Positions 18,381-26,580 of a DNA stretch of 64,000 nucleotides are shown one piece after another; position 1 is the stretch's first letter, and every line of letters begins with the position of its first letter. The stretch spans positions 124,001 through 188,000 of the forward strand of contig CP001626.1 of NCBI GenBank assembly GCA_000023185.1, given 5' to 3'. The notes beneath the pieces are model-generated. The model was not told the origin of the DNA, ran no database searches, and was given only the letters and a program-made list of their open reading frames with translations. Both the position numbers and the translations under genes were made by a program. This DNA comes from Rhizobium leguminosarum bv. trifolii WSM1325. Lineage in GTDB: Bacteria; Pseudomonadota; Alphaproteobacteria; Rhizobiales; Rhizobiaceae.

Positions 18381-21300
18381 TCAGCATTCCTCCAGAACGA
18401 CGATGATATCGCCGGCTTTGACGTTTCTTCCCGGCCCGGCGCGCAGGTCGCGGACGCGGCCTGCCGCATGGGCGGTGACGTTGATTTCCATTTTCATCGA
18501 TTCGATGATGGCGAGTGTATCGCCGGCCGCAACCGAGGCGCCCGGCTCGACCAGCAATTTCCAGATATTGCCGGGCACGGCGCTGGCAACACCGAAGCAG
18601 CCGTCGGGAATATCCCCATCCGGACTTTCGCCCGTGCCTTCATCGGTGACGAAGCTGTCGAGCCCGGCTTCCTTCCAGCGTTGGCGCTCAGTATCGAAGG
18701 CGGCCTGCTGCGTTGCCTTGAAACGGCCGATCGACGCCGAATTCGCCTGCAATTCCTTCTCGTAAGCGGCATAGGAGAATTCCGTCTCCTCGATCCGAAT
18801 CGGATAGCCCCCGTGCGGGAAGGCGGCGCGCGCCTCCGTCAGCTCCTGATTGCTGACCGGGAAGAAACGGATCTGGTCGAAGAAGTTCAGCAGCCAAGGT
18901 TTTCCCTTGGCAAAGACCGGCGTCTCCCGCCAAGTGTTCCAGACTTGGATGGTGCGGCCGAAGAGCTGGTAGCCGCCCGGTCCTTCCATGCCATAGATGC
19001 ACATATAGGCGCCGCCGATGCCGACGGCATTTTCCGGCGTCCAGGTGCGAGCGGGATTATACTTCGTCGTCACGAGACGGTGGCGCGGATCGGTCGGGGT
19101 CGCAACCGGCGCGCCGAGATAGACGTCGCCGAGACCCAGCACCAGGTAGCTGGCATCGAAGACGATATCGCGAACGGCCTGTTCGTCGGGAAGACCGTTG
19201 ATGCGGCGGATGAACTCGATATTCGACGGGCACCAGGGCGCATTCGGGCGCACCAGCTCCTGATATTTGCGCATCGCAAGCTCCGCATCCGGATCGTTCC
19301 AGGAGAGCGGCAGATGCACGATGCGGCTCGGCACCGTGACCTCCTGCGCTGCCGGAAGCGTCGCCTCGATCGCCGCCAGAAGCCCCAGCAGGCGCTTTCG
19401 CGTCAGCTGCGTGCCGTCATAATGGATCTGCAGCGAGCGGATGCCGGGGGTAAGGTCGACGATGCCAGGAAGGCGAGCCTCGATGACCGCCTGCATCAGC
19501 AGATGCACCCGCAGGCGAAGCGCGATATCGAGCGTCATCGGCCCATATTCGACGAGCAGATTGTCGTCGCCTTGGCGGCGATAAACGACAGAAACCGGGC
19601 CATCCTCGCTGATGCCGAGGATCGGCGAACCTGTTTCTTCCGTGGGCCGCCGCACCGCCGGGCCGGCGATCGGGTCTTCCGGCCGCGCCACTGCATGAAA
19701 ACGGATACGGTCGCCGGGCTTGAACTGGCCCATCTTCCACTGCTCGTCGCGGGCAATCACCGCCGGGCAAACGAAGCCGCCAAGGCTCGGACCGTCGGGG
19801 CCGAGAATGATCGGCATGTCGCCGGTGAAATCGATCGCCCCGATCGCATAGGCATTATCGTGCAGGTTGGAGGGGTGCAGCCCCGCCTCGCCGCCATCGT
19901 GGCGTGCCCAAACCGGAGCAGGGCCGATGAGGCGAACGCCGGTGCGGGCGCTGTTGAAATGCACCTCGTACGCCGTCGAGAACAGCGTCTCGATATCGTT
20001 ATCCTCGAAGAAATCTGGCGCGCCGTGCGGGCCGTAGACGACGCCGACATCCCATTCGCGCGTCAAGGTGGCCGGCTCCTTTGCGGGCGTCGCCGGTTCG
20101 GTTGCCACCTGCCGGGCAAAATGAAGCACATGCCCCGTCTTCAACGTGCCTGTGGCGTTACCGCCGAATTGGCCGAGGCCGAACGTCGCCCGCGAGCCGA
20201 GCACGACGGGAGCTGCAAAACCGCCGGCGACGGCGAGATAGGCGCGCTGCCCGGGTCCTTCGATCGTGCCGATCGACAGAACCTGGCCGGCGCGGATCAG
20301 CACCGGCGTATCATGCGGCAGCTTTGCACCATCGCAGGTCATCGCCATCCGGGCGCCGGCAAGCGCGATCGTCTGGTCGGCATAAAACCGCAGGGTCGGG
20401 CCGGAAACGGTCAGTTCGAGTGCGGCCGTTACATCGTCATTGCCGACCAGCCGATTGGCATGGCGGAAGGAGCGCTCGTCCATCGGACCGCTTGGCGGCA
20501 CGCCGACATGCCAAAGGCCGAGCCGGCCCGGCAGTTCCTGAATGCTCGACTGCGCGCCGGGCGCAAGCACCTCGACGACGTCGGGAACGAAGGCGAAGTC
20601 GCGCAACGCCGTCGTCGCCACCTTGGCGCCGGCGAGCAGCTCGGAAGCGGCGATCGTCCTGAGATAATCGAGGTTGGTCTCGATGCCTGATATCGACGTT
20701 TCAGCGAGTGCTGCCTTCAGCTTCTCGATCGCCGCCGGCCGGTCTTCCGCCGTCACGATCAGCTTGGCAAGCATCGGGTCGTAGAAGGGCGTCACCTCGG
20801 TTCCCGTCTCGATCCAGCCGTCGACGCGAGCATTGTCAGGGAAGACGACCTCGGTTAGCAGGCCTGCGCTCGGGCGGAAATCGGCATGCGGCATCTCGGC
20901 ATAAACACGCATCTCGATCGCCGCACCCTTCGGCGTCAGGCCCATAGCTCCGGAGAGCACGTCCTCGCTGGCCGCCTGCCGGATCATCCATTCGACGAGA
21001 TCGATGCCGAAGACGGCTTCCGTCACCGGGTGCTCGACCTGCAGGCGGGTATTGACCTCGAGGAAATAGAATTCCTCGCGCTGGGGATCATAGATGAATT
21101 CGACGGTGCCGGCCGATTCATAGGAGACCGAACTTCCCAAATCGACCGCCGCCTTGTGCAGCCGCGCCCGTATCTCCGCGGAAAGGCCAGGCGCAGGGGT
21201 CTCCTCGACCACCTTCTGGTTCCGCCGCTGCAGCGAGCAGTCGCGTTCGCCGAGCGCAATCACTCCGCCCTTGCCGTCGCCGAAGATCTGCACCTCGACA

Positions 21301-21920
21301 TGGCGCGCTTCGGCAACGAAACGCTCGATGTAGACGCGCGCATCCCCGAAGCTGGCGCGCGCGGTCCGCTGCACGCTTTCGAAGGAAGCCTTGAGGCCGG
21401 CGGCATCGGCGCAGAGCTGCATGCCGATGCCGCCGCCGCCGGCCGTGCTTTTCAGCATGACGGGATAACCGACGATCTCGGCAGCCGAAAGCGCATCCTC
21501 GACGCTCTGCAAGAGATCGGTGCCGGGCAGCAGCGGCACGCCGCTCGCTTTCGCCAATTCGCGCGCCGTATGCTTCAGGCCGAAGGCCGACAGATGCTCT
21601 GGGCGCGGGCCGATGAAGGCGATACCCTCGGCGGCGAGCCGCTCGGCAAAGCCGATATTCTCCGAGAGGAAACCGTAGCCTGGGTGCACGGCCTGCGCCC
21701 CCGTCACCTTGCAGGCGGCGATGACGGCATCGACGTTGAGATAGCTCTCAGCGGCTGGCGCCGGGCCGAGGCGTACGGCCTCGTCGGCGGTCAGCGCCGG
21801 CATCGAGAAGCGATCGGCATCGGAATAGACGGCGACCGAGGCAATGCCCATCCTCTTCAATGTGCGGATGACGCGGACGGCGATCTCGCCGCGATTGGCG
21901 ATAAGAACCTTGGTGAACAT
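18381..21920 (-). CDS. Biotin-dependent guanidine carboxylase (urea carboxylase family)
   Basis: 1179-aa ATP- and biotin-dependent carboxylase. Domains in order are: biotin carboxylase (residues 1-450, with GGGGIGMQLC and RDCSLQRRNQKVVEE), a KipA-like carboxyltransferase part (about 480-780, GLWHVGVPPSGPMDERSFRHANRL), a KipI-like part (about 800-1000) and a biotinyl domain with ESMKM and biotinyl-Lys1143. Family members annotated as urea carboxylase often prefer guanidine. The guanidine-I riboswitch in the operon leader and the two DUF1989 genes point to guanidine here, giving carboxyguanidine. Urea remains a possible side substrate. It is flanked by atzF and the DUF1989 pair with gaps of one and three bases. 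Confidence 0.9.
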   Translation of the reverse strand: MFTKVLIANRGEIAVRVIRTLKRMGIASVAVYSDADRFSMPALTADEAVRLGPAPAAESYLNVDAVIAACKVTGAQAVHPGYGFLSENIGFAERLAAEGIAFIGPRPEHLSAFGLKHTARELAKASGVPLLPGTDLLQSVEDALSAAEIVGYPVMLKSTAGGGGIGMQLCADAAGLKASFESVQRTARASFGDARVYIERFVAEARHVEVQIFGDGKGGVIALGERDCSLQRRNQKVVEETPAPGLSAEIRARLHKAAVDLGSSVSYESAGTVEFIYDPQREEFYFLEVNTRLQVEHPVTEAVFGIDLVEWMIRQAASEDVLSGAMGLTPKGAAIEMRVYAEMPHADFRPSAGLLTEVVFPDNARVDGWIETGTEVTPFYDPMLAKLIVTAEDRPAAIEKLKAALAETSISGIETNLDYLRTIAASELLAGAKVATTALRDFAFVPDVVEVLAPGAQSSIQELPGRLGLWHVGVPPSGPMDERSFRHANRLVGNDDVTAALELTVSGPTLRFYADQTIALAGARMAMTCDGAKLPHDTPVLIRAGQVLSIGTIEGPGQRAYLAVAGGFAAPVVLGSRATFGLGQFGGNATGTLKTGHVLHFARQVATEPATPAKEPATLTREWDVGVVYGPHGAPDFFEDNDIETLFSTAYEVHFNSARTGVRLIGPAPVWARHDGGEAGLHPSNLHDNAYAIGAIDFTGDMPIILGPDGPSLGGFVCPAVIARDEQWKMGQFKPGDRIRFHAVARPEDPIAGPAVRRPTEETGSPILGISEDGPVSVVYRRQGDDNLLVEYGPMTLDIALRLRVHLLMQAVIEARLPGIVDLTPGIRSLQIHYDGTQLTRKRLLGLLAAIEATLPAAQEVTVPSRIVHLPLSWNDPDAELAMRKYQELVRPNAPWCPSNIEFIRRINGLPDEQAVRDIVFDASYLVLGLGDVYLGAPVATPTDPRHRLVTTKYNPARTWTPENAVGIGGAYMCIYGMEGPGGYQLFGRTIQVWNTWRETPVFAKGKPWLLNFFDQIRFFPVSNQELTEARAAFPHGGYPIRIEETEFSYAAYEKELQANSASIGRFKATQQAAFDTERQRWKEAGLDSFVTDEGTGESPDGDIPDGCFGVASAVPGNIWKLLVEPGASVAAGDTLAIIESMKMEINVTAHAAGRVRDLRAGPGRNVKAGDIIVVLEEC

Positions 21921-21923
21921 CGA

Positions 21924-22574
21924 TCAGTCCTCGCCGTCCCAAATCAGCACCCGGATCGGCGTCGGATCGAAGCCGTTGCAGGGATTGTTGATCTGCGGGC
22001 AGTTGGAGATGACGCAGAGCACGTCCATCTCCGCCACCAGCTCGACATAGTCGCCGGGCGCGGAAATGCCGTCGACGATGGTCATCTCGCCGTTCGGCTT
22101 GATCGGCACGTTCATGAAGAAATTGATGTTCGGCACGATGTCGCGCTTGCTCATGCCGTGCTTGGTCACCTCGATCACGAAATTGTCGCGGCAGGCATGC
22201 AGGTATTTGGTGCCGTGGCCAAAGCGCACCGTGTTGCTCTCGCAGGAGCAGGCGCCGGCTGATGTATCGTGGCGGCCGCAGCTATCGGCCGTCATGACCA
22301 GCATGACGTTGCCTTCGTTCGAGATGATCTTCGTGCCGGTGCCGATATAGGCGCCGCCTTGAGCCCGCATCGTATCCTGGTTGGAATAACGCTCGGCAAA
22401 GTCATCGGCGCGGTAGAACAGCGTATCGATCGCCTGCTGGCCGTAGCTGTCCTCGATGCGGATGGTCTGGCCCTTGCGGACGATGCCGGACCATGGCGCT
22501 TCGGCCGGAATGAAATGATCCTGCACGGCGTTTTCGAGGCTGCGCGAAGCTGAAGTCTTGATGAAATCGGTCAT
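21924..22574 (-). CDS. DUF1989 protein, carboxyguanidine deiminase subunit
   Basis: 216-aa DUF1989 protein. The family was long called urea carboxylase-associated; paired members were later shown to form carboxyguanidine deiminase, releasing ammonia from carboxyguanidine to give allophanate. Visible motifs are IRIEDSYGQQAIDTLFYRA, DSCGRHDTSAGACSCESN with three cysteines and a histidine, and NFFMNVPIKPNG. I chose the ATG at 22574 because GAGGGG is eight bases upstream; the ATG at 22580 is too close. It has an unequal paralogue directly upstream, so a heteromeric enzyme is likely. Confidence 0.87.
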   Translation of the reverse strand: MTDFIKTSASRSLENAVQDHFIPAEAPWSGIVRKGQTIRIEDSYGQQAIDTLFYRADDFAERYSNQDTMRAQGGAYIGTGTKIISNEGNVMLVMTADSCGRHDTSAGACSCESNTVRFGHGTKYLHACRDNFVIEVTKHGMSKRDIVPNINFFMNVPIKPNGEMTIVDGISAPGDYVELVAEMDVLCVISNCPQINNPCNGFDPTPIRVLIWDGED

Positions 22575-22585
22575 CGTCATTCCCC

Positions 22586-23407
22586 TCAGGCCAGCATCGA
22601 GGCGTTGTTCTCGAAGCCGCGAAGGGCTTCGGCGGTCGCCGTGCGCGCGAGGTCGTCGGCGCCGGGAGCGGGCGCGCGAAAGCGCGTGACGATCACCGGC
22701 TTCGGCGCATAGACCGGATCGGGATCGAGCGGATGCGGGCAATTGGAGAAGCCGACGATCATGTCCATCTCGGCGCGCAGCTCGGCATAGTCGCCGCTGT
22801 TGGAGAGTTTGCCGCGCCAGTGGAAGCCACCGTCATCGTCGACGCGGACGGAAGCGAAGAGATTGAGAATTGCGGGAATATCGCGCCTGGTGAGACCAAG
22901 CTTGCCGGCGACGAGCACAAGATTGTCGCGGGTGTTGCGGGTCTTGACGCCGGGATATTTGGCAGCGTTCGAAGCTGCCGTCGAGCCGCCCATCAGGCAG
23001 TCGTGGGCGCCGGAGCTATCCTCGATCAGCGAAAACATCACCCGGCCCATGTCTGAGAAGATGACGCGGCCCTTGCCGAGGGCGGTCGTCCACTGCACCT
23101 TGACCGTATCGACGAGATTGAGCCGTTCGCTCGTGTCAGCGGCGTTCCAGGCGACGAGCGCCACGGTCGATCCGCCTTCGCCCTGATCGATGCGGAGAGC
23201 CTCGCCGCGCTTCAGCGCGCTCGACCAGTGCCAGCCGCCGGGGATGGTTTCCTGATGGATGATTGCAGCCGCATCGATTGCGGGGGCCGGCAGAGGGCTC
23301 GGCGCCGGAAAGGCCTTCGGCGCAAATTCCAGCCCCTTCTTCTGATGTTCCTCGTAACGCTGCCGGTTGGCAGCGATCTCCTCGGGCGAACGTCTGACAT
23401 GCATCAT
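22586..23407 (-). CDS. DUF1989 protein, second carboxyguanidine deiminase subunit
   Basis: 273-aa paralogue of the next gene, with an N-terminal extension of about 60 residues (RRSPEEIAANRQRYEEHQKK). The DUF1989 core contains IPGGWHWSSALKRGEALRID, IEDSSGAHDCLMGG and NLFASVRVDDDGG. The cysteine pattern of the central motif differs from that of its partner, so the two subunits are not equivalent. AGGAG lies seven bases before ATG 23407. It overlaps the ATPase gene upstream by four bases. Its role in guanidine breakdown is inferred from the family and the operon. Confidence 0.87.
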   Translation of the reverse strand: MMHVRRSPEEIAANRQRYEEHQKKGLEFAPKAFPAPSPLPAPAIDAAAIIHQETIPGGWHWSSALKRGEALRIDQGEGGSTVALVAWNAADTSERLNLVDTVKVQWTTALGKGRVIFSDMGRVMFSLIEDSSGAHDCLMGGSTAASNAAKYPGVKTRNTRDNLVLVAGKLGLTRRDIPAILNLFASVRVDDDGGFHWRGKLSNSGDYAELRAEMDMIVGFSNCPHPLDPDPVYAPKPVIVTRFRAPAPGADDLARTATAEALRGFENNASMLA

Positions 23408-24234
23408 GGTTTTTCTCCTGACGGACTGGAAGCCGGGTCGTCCCGGCGAAGGCCCAGAGAAATGACCGGGCCGTCCCGGTCGGGGCTGAAGATGGAGGGC
23501 GCGCCGGCAAGCCTCGGCGGCCAGATCGAGATATCCTTGGTGATCGTCGCGCCGTAGCGCTCCTTTTCCTCCGGGCGGTCACGCTTGCGCTCGAAGGCGA
23601 CGACGCGCGTCGCCAGCGTGAAGGCTTCGCGCATGTCATGTGTCACCATGACGACGGTCATCTGCGTTTCGTGCCAGAGCCGCTTCATCAATGTGTGGAT
23701 CTCGGCTCGGATGCCGGGATCGAGCGCACCGAAGGGCTCGTCGAGCAGCAGCACCTTCGGCTTCATGATCAGCGCCTGCGCCAAAGCCAGGCGCTGCTGC
23801 ATGCCGCCTGATAGTTGCGCCGGATATTTGTCCTCGGCGCCGGAAAGGCCGACTTCGGCAATCAGCCGCCGTGCCTCGTCGATGGCGTCGCGACGGGCGG
23901 CGCCGAAAAGCTTGGCCTTGTAGCGGGACGTTGAGAGTTCCCGCCCAAGCAGCACGTTGCCGAGCACGGTTAGATGCGGGAAGACGGAATAGCGCTGGAA
24001 GACGACGCCGCGATCCGGCCCCGGCTCCTGCGGTAGGGCTTCGCCGTCCAGCAGGATTGTCCCTCGCGTCGGCCGCTCCTGGCCGAGCAGCATACGCAGG
24101 AACGTCGACTTGCCGCAGCCGGACGGGCCGACAAGGGCGACGAAGGCGCGCGAAGCGACGGTCAGCGACACATCCTCAAGCACGATCTGGTCGCCATATT
24201 CCTTCCAGACCTTTTCGATCACCAATTCGCTCAT
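23404..24234 (-). CDS. ABC transporter ATP-binding protein, guanidine operon
   Basis: 276-aa ATPase of the nitrate/sulfonate/taurine class. It has Walker [10 protein letters not shown] near residue 38, signature LSGGMQQR, Walker B VLLLDEPFGALD and the switch histidine in MVTHDM. It works with the permease upstream (ATGA overlap) and the binding protein to import guanidine or a related compound. The C-terminal 60 residues beyond the core are longer than usual and resemble the tail found in homologues from carboxylase operons. Confidence 0.92.
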   Translation of the reverse strand: MSELVIEKVWKEYGDQIVLEDVSLTVASRAFVALVGPSGCGKSTFLRMLLGQERPTRGTILLDGEALPQEPGPDRGVVFQRYSVFPHLTVLGNVLLGRELSTSRYKAKLFGAARRDAIDEARRLIAEVGLSGAEDKYPAQLSGGMQQRLALAQALIMKPKVLLLDEPFGALDPGIRAEIHTLMKRLWHETQMTVVMVTHDMREAFTLATRVVAFERKRDRPEEKERYGATITKDISIWPPRLAGAPSIFSPDRDGPVISLGLRRDDPASSPSGEKP

Positions 24235-25049
24235 GCCTGCTTCTCCAACTCCGACCAGGGGAAGACGGCGATGCGGATGCGATCGAGGATATAATTCATG
24301 ATCACGGCGAGCAGCGTGATCCAGACGACATAGGGAAAGATGACGTCCATCGAGAGATAGCGGCGGACGAGGAAGATGCGGTAGCCGAGACCGGAATCCG
24401 ACGAGATCGCTTCGGCGGCGATCAGGAACAGCCAGGCCGGACCGAGCTGAAGCCGGAGGCAGGTGATCAGCCGCGGCAGGATCTGCGGCAGCACGACACG
24501 AAGGCCGATTTGCCAGGAGGAACCGCCGAGCGTTTCAGCCTTGACGATCTGTTCGCGTGGCAGCTCCAGTGCTTTCAGCGCAAGATCACGGATCATCGTC
24601 GGCGCGACGCCGATGACGATGAGCGCGATCTTGGAGGCTTCACCGAGACCCATGGCAATGAAGAGGATCGGTAGCAGCGCCAGCGGCGGCACCATCGAGA
24701 TGACGGCGACGAAGGGCGAGAGCAGGGCTCGGAGATACGGCAACATGCCGATCAGCATGCCGATGACGAGCGCGGTGATCGTGGAGATGCCAAGGCCGGC
24801 AAACAGACGGATCAGGCTCGCCCCGGTATCGGACCAGAGCAGGTATTGGCCGGTGCGCGGATCGGCGATGAAGGCGAGGCGGTCGATCGCATCGGCAAAA
24901 CCGGCAAGGCCGGGCAGCAGCTTGTCGTTGGCGTTTTCCGCCAATCGTGCTGCCGAGCCGAAAGTATAGGCAACAATCAGCAGCACGAAGGGCAGCAGCG
25001 TCAAGGCAAGCTGCGCGCCCCGGCTCGGCCTCGTGTTGATCCAGCGCAT
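24231..25049 (-). CDS. ABC transporter permease, guanidine operon
   Basis: 272-aa inner-membrane permease of the SsuC/TauC type with about six transmembrane segments. The EAA loop is visible as DLALKALELPREQIVKAETLGGSSWQIGLRVVLPQILP (about residues 150-190). GGAG precedes the ATG. Family members beside urea/guanidine carboxylase genes form a recognised subgroup. It lies 65 bases after the binding-protein gene, and the gap holds a hairpin. Confidence 0.92.
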   Translation of the reverse strand: MRWINTRPSRGAQLALTLLPFVLLIVAYTFGSAARLAENANDKLLPGLAGFADAIDRLAFIADPRTGQYLLWSDTGASLIRLFAGLGISTITALVIGMLIGMLPYLRALLSPFVAVISMVPPLALLPILFIAMGLGEASKIALIVIGVAPTMIRDLALKALELPREQIVKAETLGGSSWQIGLRVVLPQILPRLITCLRLQLGPAWLFLIAAEAISSDSGLGYRIFLVRRYLSMDVIFPYVVWITLLAVIMNYILDRIRIAVFPWSELEKQA

Positions 25050-25076
25050 AGGGAAAGCTCCGCTGATGAAGGGTGG

Positions 25077-25100
25077 GCGGTGCGGTCAACGCCGCACCGC
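25077..25100 (-). terminator. Intercistronic hairpin after the binding-protein gene
   Basis: GCGGTGCGG and CCGCACCGC form a perfect 9-bp stem with a 6-base loop and no T-tract. It probably stabilises the upstream binding-protein message or partly terminates transcription. Confidence 0.55.
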
Positions 25101-25114
25101 TGCTTTGACATGGC

Positions 25115-26188
25115 TCAGAGCGAACCGTCGGCGGCGGCCTTCATGTAGGTCTCGGTGAAGCGCAGCTTGACGTTGCCGCTGTCGCCGAGGACCTTGCCGT
25201 CAGGCATTTCGATGCCGATGACGTCGGCCGATGGCGCGCCATTGCCGAGCAAGCCTTTTTCGAACAGGAAGTTGCGGACGAGATCCATTGTCTTCGGCAG
25301 GCTGCCCGACGAAGTGAAGGCAACGGCATCGGCCGGCTTGGCAAACAGCTTGGTGGCAGCAAGCTGGGATTCGAAGCCCTTGAGATCGGTGCCCGATGCC
25401 TGGCCCATCGCCTCGCGCGCAGCCTTGCCGTCGGCACTGTCAGCAGTCAGAAGTGCTGCGGTTTCATACCAGATGCCGGCGAGCGCCTTGCCGAAATTCG
25501 GATTGTCCTTCAGCACGCCTGAATTGGCGACCATCAGGTCGATGATCTCGCCCGGCACCTGCGAGCTGTCGAAGACCTTCTTGGCCGTGGGATCCTCGAG
25601 AATGGTCGAGACCAGCGGGTTCCAGGTGACGACCGCGGTCACGTCAGCCGTCTTGTAAGCGGCGACCATATCGGCGTCGGAGGTGTTGACGACTTTCACA
25701 TCGCGCTCGGTCAGCTTGATGCTCTCGAGCGCGCGGGCGAGCAGGTAGTGCGAGACGGAAAATTCGACGAGATTGACGTTTTGTCCCTTGATGTCGGCAA
25801 GGCCCGCCTTGTCCTTGAGGATGACGGCATCATTGCCGTTCGAGAAGTCGCCGACAATTACGGCTGTCGTATCGACGCCGCCGGCGGCCGGGATCGACAG
25901 GCCGTCCATGTTGGTCAGCGTCACGGCGTCGAAGGCGCCTGCGGTATACTGGTTCATCGATTCGACGTAGTCGTTGAACTGGGTGACCTCGATCTTGATG
26001 CCGTATTTGTCGGCCCACTTCTTGACGATGCCGTGATCAGCAGCATAACCCCAGGGCATCCAGCCGACATAGATCGACCATGCGACCTTGAAGTCGGTCT
26101 TCTGTTCGGCCTTGGCGATGGAGCCCAGTCCCAGCGCCAGGGACGCCGTCAGTGCGGTAATCGATAGAATCTTCGAAAAAGTCTGCAT
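25115..26188 (-). CDS. Periplasmic substrate-binding protein, guanidine operon
   Basis: 357-aa NitT/TauT-type binding protein with a signal peptide (MQTFSKILSITALTASLALG, cleavage near AKAEQ). The mature protein opens with KVAWSIYVGWMPWGYAADHG and carries NQYTAGAFDAVTLTNMDGLS, typical of the subgroup encoded beside urea/guanidine carboxylase. I chose ATG 26188 because AGGGG lies seven bases upstream. It is the first gene of the operon, directly after the riboswitch terminator, so it responds first to guanidine. Confidence 0.92.
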   Translation of the reverse strand: MQTFSKILSITALTASLALGLGSIAKAEQKTDFKVAWSIYVGWMPWGYAADHGIVKKWADKYGIKIEVTQFNDYVESMNQYTAGAFDAVTLTNMDGLSIPAAGGVDTTAVIVGDFSNGNDAVILKDKAGLADIKGQNVNLVEFSVSHYLLARALESIKLTERDVKVVNTSDADMVAAYKTADVTAVVTWNPLVSTILEDPTAKKVFDSSQVPGEIIDLMVANSGVLKDNPNFGKALAGIWYETAALLTADSADGKAAREAMGQASGTDLKGFESQLAATKLFAKPADAVAFTSSGSLPKTMDLVRNFLFEKGLLGNGAPSADVIGIEMPDGKVLGDSGNVKLRFTETYMKAAADGSL

Positions 26189-26215
26189 TGAAATTCCCCT
26201 TTTGCTTTTCTTCAA

Positions 26216-26252
26216 AAGGGATCGGCAATGACCATCGTGCCGCCAATCCCTT
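26216..26252 (-). terminator. Riboswitch-controlled intrinsic terminator
   Basis: On the minus strand AAGGGATTGGC pairs with GCCGATCCCTT (11 bp with one G-T pair) around a 15-base loop, then runs into TT. It sits between the riboswitch aptamer and the first start codon, as expected for the expression platform of a transcriptional ON switch. Confidence 0.75.
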
Positions 26253-26260
26253 GGCTTACG

Positions 26261-26365
26261 AGGTCTCCCGGGCTTTTGTCCCGCCGTGCACCCGGCGGGA
26301 TGTCTCCCCTGCCGGTGGCAGCTCTCGGACCAGCCACGCCTTGCGACGCCGGAACCCTAGCCACC
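26261..26365 (-). promoter_or_regulatory. Guanidine-I riboswitch (ykkC class)
   Basis: Read on the minus strand, the leader contains the conserved ykkC blocks in order: GGTGGCTAGGGTTCCGG, GGCTGGTCCGAGAGCTGCC, a P3 hairpin (TCCCGCCG...CGGCGGGA), and ACAAAAGCCCGGGAGA. GGTGGC and GCCACC close the first stem. This class binds guanidinium and turns on guanidine export or degradation genes. A terminator hairpin follows at 26216-26252. The match is by eye but covers all conserved blocks. Confidence 0.93.
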
Positions 26366-26382
26366 AACTCTGCAACCATCGA

Positions 26383-26399
26383 AGCAAAGTGCGTGCCAA
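26383..26399 (-). promoter_or_regulatory. Sigma-54 (RpoN) promoter of the guanidine operon
   Basis: TTGGCACGCACTTTGCT on the minus strand fits the -24/-12 consensus TGGCAC-N5-TTGCW exactly. The predicted start, about 12 bases downstream near 26373, falls just before the 5' end of the riboswitch. Confidence 0.88.
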
Positions 26400-26470
26400 A
26401 TTATAAATCATTGATTTTATTGAGAGTGCGATGGCGCCGATTCCCTCGCAGATGCAATAGTGCATGCACT

Positions 26471-26487
26471 TGCACAGAAAATGTGCA
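26471..26487. promoter_or_regulatory. NtrC-type enhancer site
   Basis: TGCACAGAAAATGTGCA matches the NtrC core TGCAC-N7-GTGCA and is centred about 106 bases upstream of the predicted sigma-54 start. Further TGCA/GTGCA half sites lie at about 26453-26470. Confidence 0.7.
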
Positions 26488-26580
26488 TATTCTCCCACCT
26501 TAGGCGTTGGTTCTTTTTTGCCCAGTGAAAAACAAGTCGCAGGCAGACGCACAGATCGCCGAATTGCGGCTGGCCCTGAG

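Noticed and set aside
18366..20690. 774-codon plus-strand frame opposite the carboxylase gene
   Set aside because: It is antisense to a fully recognisable biotin carboxylase and has the arginine- and histidine-rich composition typical of mirror frames in GC-rich DNA.
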